Shown here one piece after another: positions 1 to 8,398 of a DNA stretch of 64,000 nucleotides. Made by a program: the position numbers and the translations under genes. Where the stretch lies: contig CAVSLS010000052.1 in NCBI GenBank assembly GCA_963728845.1, positions 315,399 to 379,398 of the forward strand, given 5' to 3'. This DNA comes from Bog-473 sp963728845. GTDB lineage: Bacteria; Actinomycetota; Acidimicrobiia; Acidimicrobiales; RAAP-2. The notes beneath the pieces are model-generated. The model was not told where the DNA came from, made no database searches, and was given only the letters and a program-made list of their open reading frames with translations. The first letter of the stretch is position 1; each line of letters opens with the position of its first letter.

Positions 1-144
1 GCGCACATGCAGCGGGTAAAAGATCTCGGGTTCGTCGAGCGCATCCGATGAGACGTAGCTTTCGCACAGCGGCGACATTCCCAGGTCGACAAACGTGTGG
101 GTGAGGCGCGCACCGCACAACCGGCAGAAACACTGGGACAACAT
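1..144 (-). CDS. Sugar C-methyltransferase-type protein, N-terminal fragment (runs off the window)
   Basis: The first 48 codons of a minus-strand gene are visible; the rest lies beyond the left edge. The ATG at 144 follows a GAGGAG ribosome binding site at a good distance. The peptide begins MLSQCFCRLCGARL and continues with FVDLGMSPLCESYV, which is the zinc-binding N-terminal domain (Methyltransf_13 type) of NDP-hexose C-methyltransferases, with the CxxC at residues 7 and 10. In that family the domain precedes a class I SAM-binding fold and acts on a dTDP- or GDP-linked 4-keto sugar. It is divergently arranged with the homologous gene at 339-1454, so the pair probably serves one modified-sugar pathway. 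The function of the missing part is inferred. Confidence 0.75.
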   Translation of the reverse strand, partial: MLSQCFCRLCGARLTHTFVDLGMSPLCESYVSSDALDEPEIFYPLHVR

Positions 145-338
145 GACTCCTCGATTTGACCTAGAGCGAACATGGGAAAGAGCCGCGAATCTGCCCCCCT
201 GATACGCCGGTTGAGGCCTAGGGAGAGGGTCTAGCCCTGATGGCATAGGGGTCCACGACGAGCACGATGCTCCCTCGGGACGTCCCATTTCCGGCCTCCC
301 CGCCGTATCACGACCGCTGAGGGGGCGCTCTGATCAAC

Positions 339-1454
339 GTGGATGGACGTCCCGTCTGTCGCTCGTGCCGTGGGAGGTCCGGCCACCTGGTGCTCGACCT
401 GGGCGACCAGCCCGCGTGCGACCAGTTCCCTGATTGCCGGGACCCCGGACCAGACCCCTGCCACCCACTGCAGATGTGGCTGTGCTCTGCGTGCGGCCTG
501 GCGCAGCTGGTCGGCAAGCCCACCATGGCCGGCGAGCCGCGAGGCGCCGAGCCCGAAGCGCTCGTCGCACAGGCCGCCGACGCCGTACAACGCCTCGCAA
601 CGGCCGGCTGGCTGTCCGGGCGAGACCGGGTCGTCGAGTTCCCAAGTCCCCATGGGGGCTCGTGGCTCGGCCTCTTAGCCGAGCGAGGTGTCGCACCGAT
701 GACCGATGGTGGGACCGCGGACCTGGTCATCGACTCTTTCGGCATGATGCACGATCCGGATCAGTCCGCCGCCCTGGCGGAGCGGGCGGCCCGCGTCGCC
801 CCCGGGGGGGTCCTTTTGCTGCAATACCACTCGTTGCACACCATCGTTCGTCTCGGTCAGTGGAACGCTCTCCGGCACGGACACTTCGCGTATTACTCGA
901 CAAGTGCTCTGGTGGGGATGCTGGGGGCCATTGGTTTCAGTTCACGGGTCGCGTGGCGTTTCGACCTCTACGGCGGCACGGTGCTGCTGGCCGCCTGCCG
1001 AGAGCCCGGCCCGCGCGGCGCTCCCGACAACTCCGTGACTGCGCTCCTCTCCGATGACGCCTGTGTGGGCGTCCGCGACCCCGCGGTCGTCGGGGGTCTG
1101 CAAGGTCACGCCGCAGCCCACGCTCGCGGCTTACGGGACTGGCTGGTCGGTCAACGAAGCGCGGGAAAGAGTGTATTGGGCTACGGCGCCGCATCACGGG
1201 CGGTCGCACTGCTCTGTCGTGCTCGGGTGGATCGACAGCTCCTCCCCGCGATTGTTGACTCCGCACCGGCCAAACGCGGCCTTCGCATGCCTGGGACGGA
1301 CATTCCCATCGTCGACCCGAAAATCCTGGTCACCCGTCCTCCAGACGCGGTCCTCCTCTTCGTGCCGGATCTCCTGACCGAGGTACGCAGGGCTTTTCCC
1401 GAGATCGAAACATCCGGAGCCGGGTGGGTGGATGTCGAGACGCTCCACGCATGA
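339..1454 (+). CDS. Sugar C-methyltransferase-like protein with degenerate SAM motif
   Basis: The 371-residue protein starts at GTG 339. Cys7, Cys10, Cys49 and Cys52 form two CxxC pairs as in the zinc-binding domain of the NDP-sugar C-methyltransferase family (TylCIII type). A central Rossmann-like methyltransferase region follows, then a C-terminal domain with the family pattern GYGAASRAVALL and a late IPIVD/P segment. SAM motif I, normally EIGxNDG, reads VVEFPSPHGG near residues 97-106, so cofactor binding may be altered or the enzyme may be inactive. Length fits the family, somewhat short of the usual 400. It is divergent from the partial homologue at 1-144. Family assignment is firm; catalytic activity is uncertain. 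Confidence 0.7.
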   Translation: MDGRPVCRSCRGRSGHLVLDLGDQPACDQFPDCRDPGPDPCHPLQMWLCSACGLAQLVGKPTMAGEPRGAEPEALVAQAADAVQRLATAGWLSGRDRVVEFPSPHGGSWLGLLAERGVAPMTDGGTADLVIDSFGMMHDPDQSAALAERAARVAPGGVLLLQYHSLHTIVRLGQWNALRHGHFAYYSTSALVGMLGAIGFSSRVAWRFDLYGGTVLLAACREPGPRGAPDNSVTALLSDDACVGVRDPAVVGGLQGHAAAHARGLRDWLVGQRSAGKSVLGYGAASRAVALLCRARVDRQLLPAIVDSAPAKRGLRMPGTDIPIVDPKILVTRPPDAVLLFVPDLLTEVRRAFPEIETSGAGWVDVETLHA

Positions 1455-1543
1455 CGTCGTATCAGCACGAGGGACCCGCTCTCGTACACACAGGTTGACT
1501 GATCCTCCATGATTGCGTCCACCCAAAGGAGATGGGAATCCGC

Positions 1544-2200
1544 ATGCCCACACCACCGGGAGCCCTCTACAAACGAGACTTCTGGGCCGACGAGAACAGG
1601 AAGTACACCCGACCGCATCATCGGATGCTCAAGGTGGCGCGCCTCGTCAATCGTCTGGCAGCCGGGAAGAACTGCCGGCTGCTCGACGTCGGGTGTGGTC
1701 CCGCGACTCTAGGACTCCTCCTTGATCCGAACGTGCAGTACTACGGGATAGACATCGCGATACAGGAACCGTCACCGAACCTGACCGAATGCGACATTCT
1801 GCAAGAGCCGATCAGCTCCGAAGAGGCTCCGTTCGACCTGATCGTGGCCCAAGGTCTCTTCGAGTATCTCGCCGACAGCCAGTCCCGAAAGTTCGCGGAG
1901 ATCGCCGACCTCCTTGCACCACACGGCAAGTTCATTGCCAGCTACGTGAACTTCGACCATCGCCGGCCCAATCACTACTGGCCCTACAGCAGCATCCAGC
2001 CCGAAGCGCACTTCCGCGACAGCTTGACCGAGCATTTCATCATAGAGAAACAGTTCCCGACCTCGCACAACTGGAACCATCACGAGCCGGAGCGGTGGTA
2101 CCTGCGAATGCCGAACATGTACATAAATCTGAACATACCGCTCGTAACACGCTGGCTAGGTGTCCAATACCTCTACGTCTGTCGCCGGCGGAGCTGCTGA
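1544..2200 (+). CDS. Class I SAM-dependent methyltransferase
   Basis: The protein is about 218 residues long. The glycine-rich SAM motif LLDVGCGPATLG lies near residues 46-57, followed by an acidic residue at the end of strand 2 (YYGIDIA) and a FDLIVAQG motif, all typical of class I methyltransferases of the Methyltransf_11/23 type. I chose the ATG at 1544 because AAAGGAG ends at 1531, which leaves no room for the ATG at 1532 even though that one is in frame. The substrate cannot be read from the sequence; the neighbouring sugar methyltransferases and glycan locus make a glycan or glycolipid acceptor plausible. It stands apart from its neighbours rather than overlapping them. Confidence 0.8.
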   Translation: MPTPPGALYKRDFWADENRKYTRPHHRMLKVARLVNRLAAGKNCRLLDVGCGPATLGLLLDPNVQYYGIDIAIQEPSPNLTECDILQEPISSEEAPFDLIVAQGLFEYLADSQSRKFAEIADLLAPHGKFIASYVNFDHRRPNHYWPYSSIQPEAHFRDSLTEHFIIEKQFPTSHNWNHHEPERWYLRMPNMYINLNIPLVTRWLGVQYLYVCRRRSC

Positions 2201-2249
2201 GCGGACCGGCAGTTCGCTGCCGAAGAAAGAACTTCCCATTCTGCTAGTC

Positions 2250-2945
2250 CTAGCTGTGGACGGTAGCCTGGCCCAGTTCCAATTCGGCCAATATCTGTCG
2301 GAGATGTTCGAGGCAACGACCTCTCGTTGGTCCAATGCTCCCGATCGGCATGCTCAACTGCTCGGAGATCGTCTTGTACGGGAGGTCGTCATCGCCCATC
2401 AACACACCGAGGAGACGCTGACAACGCGGCGGCAACCGTTCGGCGGCCATTCGTATCGCACGTGCTTGCTCCTCCCTGAGGAGTGCGGAGTCGAGCGGAT
2501 CAGCCTCGTCGTCCGCCATGAGGTACACCGCGTCCGTAGCCGAAACCGCGGTGTGACGCGTGGCGATCCGCAAGCTCTCGCGCCGCGAGGTGGTCGCCAG
2601 CCACGCGCCGATTCGCTCCGGTTGCTCAATGCGGTCCAGGTTCTCCACGAGGCGCAGCCAGGTCGTTTGACATACCTCCGCAACATCGGCGTCGTTCAAC
2701 CTGCAGCGTCTCGCGATTGCCGCGACCAGTCCGCCAAAGCGTTCGATCAGAGTCTCCCAGGCCGCATTCGCACCAGCGCGGGCCTGCTCAACGACCAGAA
2801 CGAGCTCAGTATCGTCGACCGCCGGTTTCACCGTGGAGCTCCAGCTGTATCGAGGCTCCGCCATTGTGTGTCCGACACCACAATCCTCCTGATCCCTCGC
2901 CCGGGACCCATCGCCTGTCGCTTCTGTCAACCGGTCGGCTGTCAC
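2250..2945 (-). CDS. ECF-type RNA polymerase sigma factor
   Basis: A sigma-70 family protein of up to 231 residues. Region 2 spans about residues 50-115 (ELVLVVEQARAG, then DVAEVCQTTWLRL) and region 4 about 165-225 (LPPRCQRLLGVLMG, then YKTISEQLSMPIGSIGPTRGR), the usual two-domain ECF layout. No anti-sigma gene is adjacent. The start is doubtful: GTG 2945 has only a weak site, and ATG 2864 would give 204 residues, closer to the family. A strong AGGAGG (2885-2890, minus strand) precedes an out-of-frame GTG opening a 17-codon ORF, so a leader peptide or a one-base sequence error near the start is possible. It lies immediately before the polysaccharide locus, so control of that locus is a reasonable inference, not shown. 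Confidence 0.85.
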   Translation of the reverse strand: MTADRLTEATGDGSRARDQEDCGVGHTMAEPRYSWSSTVKPAVDDTELVLVVEQARAGANAAWETLIERFGGLVAAIARRCRLNDADVAEVCQTTWLRLVENLDRIEQPERIGAWLATTSRRESLRIATRHTAVSATDAVYLMADDEADPLDSALLREEQARAIRMAAERLPPRCQRLLGVLMGDDDLPYKTISEQLSMPIGSIGPTRGRCLEHLRQILAELELGQATVHS

Positions 2946-2993
2946 GCCTCGCTCAACCGGTTGTCACATGCATCGTCCCGAACTAGTCGGGAC
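2925..2993. promoter_or_regulatory. Repeats and a palindrome upstream of the sigma factor gene
   Basis: TCAACCGGT occurs at about 2927-2935 and again at 2953-2961, each followed within a few bases by GTCAC, giving a direct repeat with 26-base period. Just beyond is a palindrome, GTCCCGA (2975-2981) and TCGGGAC (2987-2993) around a five-base spacer. Position immediately upstream of an ECF sigma gene suggests operator or autoregulatory sites. The first repeat falls inside the longest possible coding frame, which is an argument for the shorter start at 2864. Confidence 0.4.
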
Positions 2994-3190
2994 CTGTCAT
3001 CCCCTTTATTGGGGAATGAAGGCGACTTTTCTGGGCCACTACCCCGTCACCGGTGCACCGGCAGCGTGGAAGGACCGCAATAGCCGTCCTCCGACGACAA
3101 CACAGGCGCGGCACAGCATCGATGGCCAACAAGGATGGGTCACGCCGGCACGATTCGCGGCGCCGAGCGAGCGGCGGAAGGGTCGGACGC

Positions 3191-4762
3191 TTAGAGAACC
3201 TCGGGTGATACCTCTTGCGGCCTCCGTTCTCGCCGGCAGATGCTCACGGCGTGCGCGATAACCATCGGAACTGTCACCAGGAGGATGAAGAGATCGAGTC
3301 CGATCGACCAGTTGTCGACGTACACGAGGTCGAGCCTGCGATAGGCGTGAAACGAAGGGTTGTCCCGTGCTTCGACCTGCCAGAGGCCGGTGACTCCCGG
3401 TTTGACGTCGTGCCGACGCAGAAACTCGGGTTCGAACTGGGCGACCTCGTGAGGCAGTGCGGGGCGGGGTCCCACCAAGCTCATCGTCCCGACGAGAACG
3501 TTGAAAAGCTGGGGAATCTCGTCGAGACTCAGCGCCCGCACGACGGCGCCGACTCTGGTCACACGTGGATCGTGGGCCGCTTTGAATAGTGGCCCATCCG
3601 TGCGCTCGTTGATGACCGCCAGGTCGAGGCCGGCTTCGGCCTCGGGTGTCATGGTTCGCAGCTTGTAGACGACGAAGGGTCGCTTGTTCAACCCGACCCT
3701 TATTTGTCGATACAGGGCCGGCCCTCCGCCTTCGAGCCGGATGGCGATCCACGCCACCAGAAGGACGGGAGCCGTGATGGTCAGGCCGACCACTGCTCCA
3801 ACCAGGTCGATGCACCGTTTCGACGCGAGTTGCCACGCAGGTCGTTGTCCAGGCTCAACGTAGAGGAAAGTCTCCCCGCTCATTGGAAAGCGGCGGACGC
3901 GACGCGTTCCCAACCCACCGAAACCCGGCCAGACCTGGACGTGCAGTCCGTTTGCCGACCCGATCTCGATCACCCGGTGGAACTCCGCTGCCGACAGGGC
4001 ATTGGCCACCAACAGAAGCCCGTTGGCGTCGGTCTGCCGGGCCATCTCTGGAAGCTGGTCGAGAGCAGGGCTGCTGGGCAGGTGTGCCCAGTCCGAATGA
4101 CTCCGGGCGTCCCCGATGATCCCCCGCACTTCGTATCCGAGCTCGGGCTGCGAGTGCAGCATGGTCCAGACGGCGAAGGCATCTTCGTTGGTCCCGACCA
4201 TGACAAGTCCTCGGCGATAACGACCCTGCACCCGCTGCGCACGCAACCACTGACGGAACATCCAACGGAAAGTCATCAGAACAAGAACACAGGACCCTGC
4301 GGCGACGATCACCGCGAGATGGCTCCGGTTTCCATCTCCACGGAGCAACTCGAGGGTCACGGCGCCCGCCCCAACAGCGGCTACGATTCGAGCCATCTCC
4401 TGGCTACGTTGCACGCAGAGGCGCGATCGGTACAAGCCAAACAGCTGCATGGCCACCAGCGTCACGGCGGTGGCTGCGAGCAACGCACCCCACTGACGAG
4501 CCGCAGTCGAGGCGGGCATGAAGAGGTTGCCCAGGACCACCCATGCGCCGGCTGCAGCAGCGGCATCGATGATCAGGAGCCTTGTCCTCAGCCCACGGCT
4601 TCCTCTTCGAGCAACCGACGGGAGGGCTGGCTCTCGTTCGACACGAGGGACACTTAGCGGAATGCTAGGAGGGAGTGTCCCGTCCAGCGGCCCCTCGCTG
4701 GGGCGTGTCAACGTCTGCTCGACCGAAGCGGCCCACAGGTCTGACCTCAGGTCCGACGACAC
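3191..4762 (-). CDS. Exopolysaccharide-initiating polyprenyl glycosylphosphotransferase
   Basis: The 523-residue membrane protein transfers a sugar-1-phosphate from an NDP-sugar to undecaprenyl phosphate, the first membrane step of repeat-unit assembly. The N-terminal half has four or five hydrophobic segments and a CoA_binding_3-like domain (VMVGTNEDAFAV). The C-terminal bacterial sugar transferase domain, about residues 320-510, shows YRQIRVGLNKRPFVVYKLRTM, then SLDEIPQLFNVLVG, MSLVGPRPALP and KPGVTGLWQV, all hallmarks of the WbaP/CpsE family. The GTG start at 4762 follows GGGAG at about 12 bases. It lies on the strand opposite the main operon and likely has its own promoter. The identity of the first sugar is not determinable. 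Confidence 0.93.
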   Translation of the reverse strand: MSSDLRSDLWAASVEQTLTRPSEGPLDGTLPPSIPLSVPRVEREPALPSVARRGSRGLRTRLLIIDAAAAAGAWVVLGNLFMPASTAARQWGALLAATAVTLVAMQLFGLYRSRLCVQRSQEMARIVAAVGAGAVTLELLRGDGNRSHLAVIVAAGSCVLVLMTFRWMFRQWLRAQRVQGRYRRGLVMVGTNEDAFAVWTMLHSQPELGYEVRGIIGDARSHSDWAHLPSSPALDQLPEMARQTDANGLLLVANALSAAEFHRVIEIGSANGLHVQVWPGFGGLGTRRVRRFPMSGETFLYVEPGQRPAWQLASKRCIDLVGAVVGLTITAPVLLVAWIAIRLEGGGPALYRQIRVGLNKRPFVVYKLRTMTPEAEAGLDLAVINERTDGPLFKAAHDPRVTRVGAVVRALSLDEIPQLFNVLVGTMSLVGPRPALPHEVAQFEPEFLRRHDVKPGVTGLWQVEARDNPSFHAYRRLDLVYVDNWSIGLDLFILLVTVPMVIAHAVSICRRERRPQEVSPEVL

Positions 4763-5134
4763 GAGTGCATCTACTCCCGAGCCGACATCTCGGATTGCGT
4801 CAAGAGTGCCAATGGCCTATTCCTCTGGGATCTGGACGGGTATTGGGTTGACGGCATACCGAACGGCATACTGAACTGAGCCGCGGTGGGACCGGAGGCT
4901 GGGCTTGATTTCGTCCGGCCCGCACTCGGACCCAGTTTGGAGAGTCGTTACCCCTGTACGTGCTCTTTCGGAGGGGAGCCGCTCCGGTCCTGATACGTGC
5001 GACTCCATCGATGACGCAGTTCCGGTTAGGGACCAAAGCTTCTTCCAGGGGTTGCGGTATCATGACGTTGGCCCCGCTGCTCCGGTAAAACAACGATGGA
5101 CGTTGGCGGAATCAACTGATTGACGGGGGACCAC
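4763..5134. other. Divergent intergenic region, no gene seen
   Basis: The 372 bases separate the minus-strand sugar transferase from the plus-strand HIT-like gene. No open frame here resembles a protein. The region must contain the promoters of both genes; a TTGACG at 4848-4853 is present but no convincing -10 element at the right distance was found. Confidence 0.4.
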
Positions 5135-5551
5135 GTGGATCAAGGCCACCGCTCGTCACAATTTGCTAGTCAGGGCAACATCTCAGCGGGAGAATGCCGC
5201 TCTTGCGCCATCTCGCTTTGGGTCGCTGGCAAAGGTACGCGCAGTGTTGACGCCTACGTTACCGAGGACGTCGACGAGAACGTCGTCGTGGTCAGCAGTC
5301 CCGAGTTCGACGGATTGCTCGTGATACCGGTCCTGCACATCAGCAGGCTCGAAGAGCTCTCCGTCTTCCACCGTGCGCAGGTGCTCGCTGCACTCCAGCG
5401 GGCCAAGCGATCGGTCCAGGAGAGGAATCCGGGGAAGACCACCAAGGTCGTCGCGATGACTGAGTCTCCCGCCTCGGAAGGTCACGTGTGCTATCAAGTA
5501 CTGCCGAGCGACGATGTGGATCAGTTGCATTCCCCGTCGACATCTCCGTAA
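5135..5551 (+). CDS. HIT-like protein lacking the histidine triad
   Basis: About 138 residues from GTG 5135, which follows GGGGGA; a TTG at 5120 is also in frame. The order of segments resembles the HIT nucleotide-hydrolase fold: GLLVIPVLHISRLEELS corresponds to the family's LVIPK.H...L.dL stretch, then a helix (FHRAQVLAALQRAK), and EGHVCYQVLPS sits where HxHxHxx normally is. Only one histidine of the triad remains, so hydrolase activity is unlikely. Such proteins occur in polysaccharide loci; a nucleotide- or sugar-nucleotide-sensing role is a guess. The gene ends exactly in a 21-base tandem duplication. Assignment is tentative. Confidence 0.55.
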   Translation: MDQGHRSSQFASQGNISAGECRSCAISLWVAGKGTRSVDAYVTEDVDENVVVVSSPEFDGLLVIPVLHISRLEELSVFHRAQVLAALQRAKRSVQERNPGKTTKVVAMTESPASEGHVCYQVLPSDDVDQLHSPSTSP

Positions 5552-5578
5552 GTGCTATCGACATCTCCGTAAGTGCTA
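5537..5578 (+). repeat. Exact 21-base tandem duplication across a stop codon
   Basis: The unit beginning TCGACATCTCCG and ending AGTGCTA is present at 5537-5557 and 5558-5578 without a mismatch. The TAA stop of the HIT-like gene lies in the first copy and recurs in frame in the second, so the duplication does not change the protein. Confidence 0.9.
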
Positions 5579-5667
5579 TTGAACCTGTCGCCGCGCGTCG
5601 TCGGGCTCTGGATCACCGGACCTACGAGCATGTGGCCGGTCCGCTGCGGGATGAAAACAGATCGACA

Positions 5668-5763
5668 ATGGATGAACAACCTTTGGACAACGATCCGAGC
5701 GCGCATCAGTGTGAAGAGTGCAACGGGCTTCCGCACAAGCCATTCTGGTCACACAGCGATTGA
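5668..5763 (+). CDS. Possible 31-residue microprotein with CxxC
   Basis: ATG 5668 opens 31 codons reading MDEQPLDNDPSAHQCEECNG and ending KPFWSHSD. It is acidic at the start and has one CxxC pair. No good ribosome binding site precedes it. It is the only short frame in this gap that looks unlike random translation; it may still be chance. Confidence 0.2.
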   Translation: MDEQPLDNDPSAHQCEECNGLPHKPFWSHSD

Positions 5764-6062
5764 CCCGCTTAGAGGGGTGCCGGTATTATCGCCGCACAGG
5801 TCGGTGCAACGGGCGGGGTACCGAGTTGGTTGCCATCAACACGTGGGAGAGCCAAAGGCAAACTGACATTCCTGTTGAGAGGGGGCCGAAGGCGGCGAAG
5901 TAGAGGCACACGGCGAGCATGGTTTCCAACCCCCCGCGGAAGGGCAGCGGCGGTCCGGCGGATGAAGTCAGACACAGCGGCATCGGCGACATGGCTGCAT
6001 GTCTCGAATTTCTCGGTACTCAGCCCTTCCCGCCGCACAAGCGCCGACAGCGGACGCAAGCC
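5764..6062. other. Intergenic region before the LuxR-type regulator
   Basis: No gene was recognised in these 300 bases. Upstream in-frame extensions of the following regulator (to 5919) lack family resemblance and are treated as noncoding. Confidence 0.4.
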
Positions 6063-6800
6063 ATGAGTGTCGCGACGCAGAGGGGCTCTGAGCAATCGGG
6101 CATCCCCGCTCGGATCTTGATCGCCGGCGGCAATTTATTGGCTGGCGCCCTCGCCAACGCCCTCGAAGCACACGGATTTGCGACAAGGCACGTCGTGCCC
6201 CGAGAACCGGAGATGGAACGTGGGATCGAATGGCACCCGAACCTCGTAATCGTCGATGTGAGGGCGCTCGACATCAAGGCCGGATCTGCACTGATCGGCC
6301 ATTTTCACCGCATGGACCTTCAGGTGTGCGTCATCGACGAGGCAGACGACGTTGATCGGTTGAACGCCTGGACGGCCGCCGGAACCTCGGCACTCATCGA
6401 CAGTGGCAAGCCACTCCAGCAACTTCTTCGCACGATTAATCGGCTCCTCCGGAGCAGTTGCCTCCAACAAACGGCACAACAGTCATCGGCCTCCTTGGCG
6501 TTGACGCATGCGGCCGGGCGGCCGCAAGACACCCGGCTGCCACTCTTTGCCGATCTGACTGAGCGTGAAAGAGTCGTCCTGGCCGAGCTGATGGAAGGCC
6601 ATTGCGCCGAAGAGATCGCACGCGCCGCATTCGTCTCAATCTCCACTATTCGCTCACAGATCAAGTCAATCCTCCAGAAGCTCGGCGTCAGCTCCCAGTT
6701 GGCTGCCGTTGCGCTCGCCCGGCGGGCCGAGTGGTCCCTCGACAACCCCACCGGGAGCTCCCCCAAGCCGTCGAGCAGCCGGCGCACACACGTCGTCTGA
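6063..6800 (+). CDS. LuxR-type transcriptional regulator with receiver-like N-terminus
   Basis: A 245-residue protein. The N-terminal 120 residues have a receiver-like pattern (ARILIAGGNLLAGALANALEAHG and, in the phospho-acceptor position, LVIVDVRA), but the acidic pocket near the start is missing, so phosphorylation is doubtful. The C-terminal HTH (about 165-224) is a clear LuxR/GerE domain: LTERERVVLAELMEG, then EEIARAAFVSISTIRSQI and LGVSSQLAAVA. ATG 6063 was chosen because homology begins there; the longer frame from 5919 has no family support. It lies just upstream of the dehydrogenase that opens the large operon and probably regulates it; a second LuxR-type gene sits at 27331. Confidence 0.8.
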   Translation: MSVATQRGSEQSGIPARILIAGGNLLAGALANALEAHGFATRHVVPREPEMERGIEWHPNLVIVDVRALDIKAGSALIGHFHRMDLQVCVIDEADDVDRLNAWTAAGTSALIDSGKPLQQLLRTINRLLRSSCLQQTAQQSSASLALTHAAGRPQDTRLPLFADLTERERVVLAELMEGHCAEEIARAAFVSISTIRSQIKSILQKLGVSSQLAAVALARRAEWSLDNPTGSSPKPSSSRRTHVV

Positions 6801-7081
6801 CCTCGCCGGGCCAGACGGTTCGCCACGAGCCGAACCTCGGCGAACCAGGTCCGTAGCTTCCAGGTTGGAAGTCCAAGCAGTCCCTCAGAGATGCCTTCCC
6901 TGCTTGCGGGACGGTGCTTCCCGTTGCCTCGAGGCCCTCGCCGACGAGCGCGGCTGCACGCGGGGCAGATATCGCCCGATCGAAGATCCGGCGGCGTGTA
7001 TCTCCTCGGCGCCCACTCGCTCGTCTTGGGTATGGCGCCATCCCGCTACACGTCCTCGGCCGCATCAGTCTCATTCACCGC

Positions 7082-8398
7082 ATGAAGGTCGCGGTCTTCG
7101 GCCTCGGCTATGTCGGCACCGTCACCGCTGCCTGTCTGGCCACCAACGGGCATGACGTCTGGGGGGTCGATCCGGACGAATTGAAGGTTGTCGCCGTCTC
7201 GGCCGGTCACAGTCCCGTCGTTGAGCCGGGTCTGGAAGCCCTACTGGCAGCCGCCATTTCGTCCGGGAACTTGCACGCCACCGTCAGCCCAGTCGATGCG
7301 CTCGAGAACGCTGACGCGTCGCTCCTGTGTGTTGGCACGCCGTCCACGACAAGCGGCGAAACCAACCTCACCGACATCTACCGCGTACTGGAGGACCTCA
7401 TACATCCGCTCAAGTCCTCGATGCCGGCGAGCGCATTCCACGCCGTGGTGATTCGCAGCACGGTGCCACCCGGAACAGTCGAGGATGTCACGGCCATACT
7501 GGAGGCCACCTTCCAGCACTCGGGGCCGGAGGTCGCGGTCGCCATGTGCCCCGAGTTTCTCCGTGAAGGCACGGGCATAGCGGACTTTTACTCTCCTCCG
7601 TACACGGTGATCGGGTCATCGGACTTGCGGGCCATAGATGCAGTCTCTCGCCTCTTTTCCTTTCTCGACTCGCCGCTACGAGTCGTACACCCACGCACCG
7701 CTGAAGCACTGAAATACGCATGCAATGCCTTCCACGCCACCAAGATCTCATTTGCCAACGAAGTTGGACGGATCTTCGGCCGCCTTGGCGTCGACAGCCG
7801 AGAGGTCATGGAGCTGTTCTGCGAAGACAACCGGCTCAACATCTCCCCCAAGTACCTGCGGCCAGGTTTCGCTTTCGGAGGATCATGCCTCCCCAAGGAC
7901 CTCCGATCCCTTCTCTATATCGCACGGAGCGAGAGCATCGACATGCCCCTGCTCTCGGGGGCGTTGGCGAGCAACCGATTGTGGATCGATGAAGCCATCG
8001 ATCGAGTCGTTGCCGGAGAGGGTAATTGCGTCGCCATCTTGGGTCTGAGTTTCAAGCCCGGAAGCGACGACCTCCGAGTAAGCCCCTACGTCGACCTGGC
8101 AGAGGCCCTGCTGGGCAAAGGCTACGAGGTCCGCATTCACGACCCAGTCTTCGAGCCCTCGTCCCTTGTCGGCGCCAAGCGCCAGTACGTCGAATCGAAA
8201 CTTCCGCACCTCAAGCGCCATCTCACCGATGAGCCAAAGACGGCGATTGCGGGTGCCGACGTCGTGCTTGTTGCTTCTTCGACCCCTCAGGTCGTCGAAG
8301 CTTTGCTCGACTCCCCGCCACCCAGGATCATCGACCTCGACGGTCGGCTCGGACCCGAGCTTGAGGCTCTGCACTGCTATGAGGGGATCGCGTGGTGA
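7082..8398 (+). CDS. UDP-glucose/GDP-mannose family nucleotide-sugar 6-dehydrogenase
   Basis: A 438-residue NAD-dependent dehydrogenase that oxidises C6 of an NDP-sugar to a uronic acid. The Rossmann motif is FGLGYVG at residues 6-12; the family motifs LLCVGTPS (81-88) and EALKYACNAFHATKISFANE (208-227) follow. The catalytic thiol is Cys269 in GFAFGGSCLPKD, in the form typical of the AlgD/Ugd superfamily. ATG 7082 is the only start consistent with the N-terminal fold. The stop overlaps the start of the next glycosyltransferase gene by seven bases, so it opens an operon. Whether the substrate is UDP-glucose, GDP-mannose or another sugar cannot be settled from motifs; either way an acidic polysaccharide is implied. 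Confidence 0.92.
   Translation: MKVAVFGLGYVGTVTAACLATNGHDVWGVDPDELKVVAVSAGHSPVVEPGLEALLAAAISSGNLHATVSPVDALENADASLLCVGTPSTTSGETNLTDIYRVLEDLIHPLKSSMPASAFHAVVIRSTVPPGTVEDVTAILEATFQHSGPEVAVAMCPEFLREGTGIADFYSPPYTVIGSSDLRAIDAVSRLFSFLDSPLRVVHPRTAEALKYACNAFHATKISFANEVGRIFGRLGVDSREVMELFCEDNRLNISPKYLRPGFAFGGSCLPKDLRSLLYIARSESIDMPLLSGALASNRLWIDEAIDRVVAGEGNCVAILGLSFKPGSDDLRVSPYVDLAEALLGKGYEVRIHDPVFEPSSLVGAKRQYVESKLPHLKRHLTDEPKTAIAGADVVLVASSTPQVVEALLDSPPPRIIDLDGRLGPELEALHCYEGIAW

Noticed and set aside
2160..3083. A 307-codon plus-strand frame
   Set aside because: Antisense to the clear ECF sigma factor.
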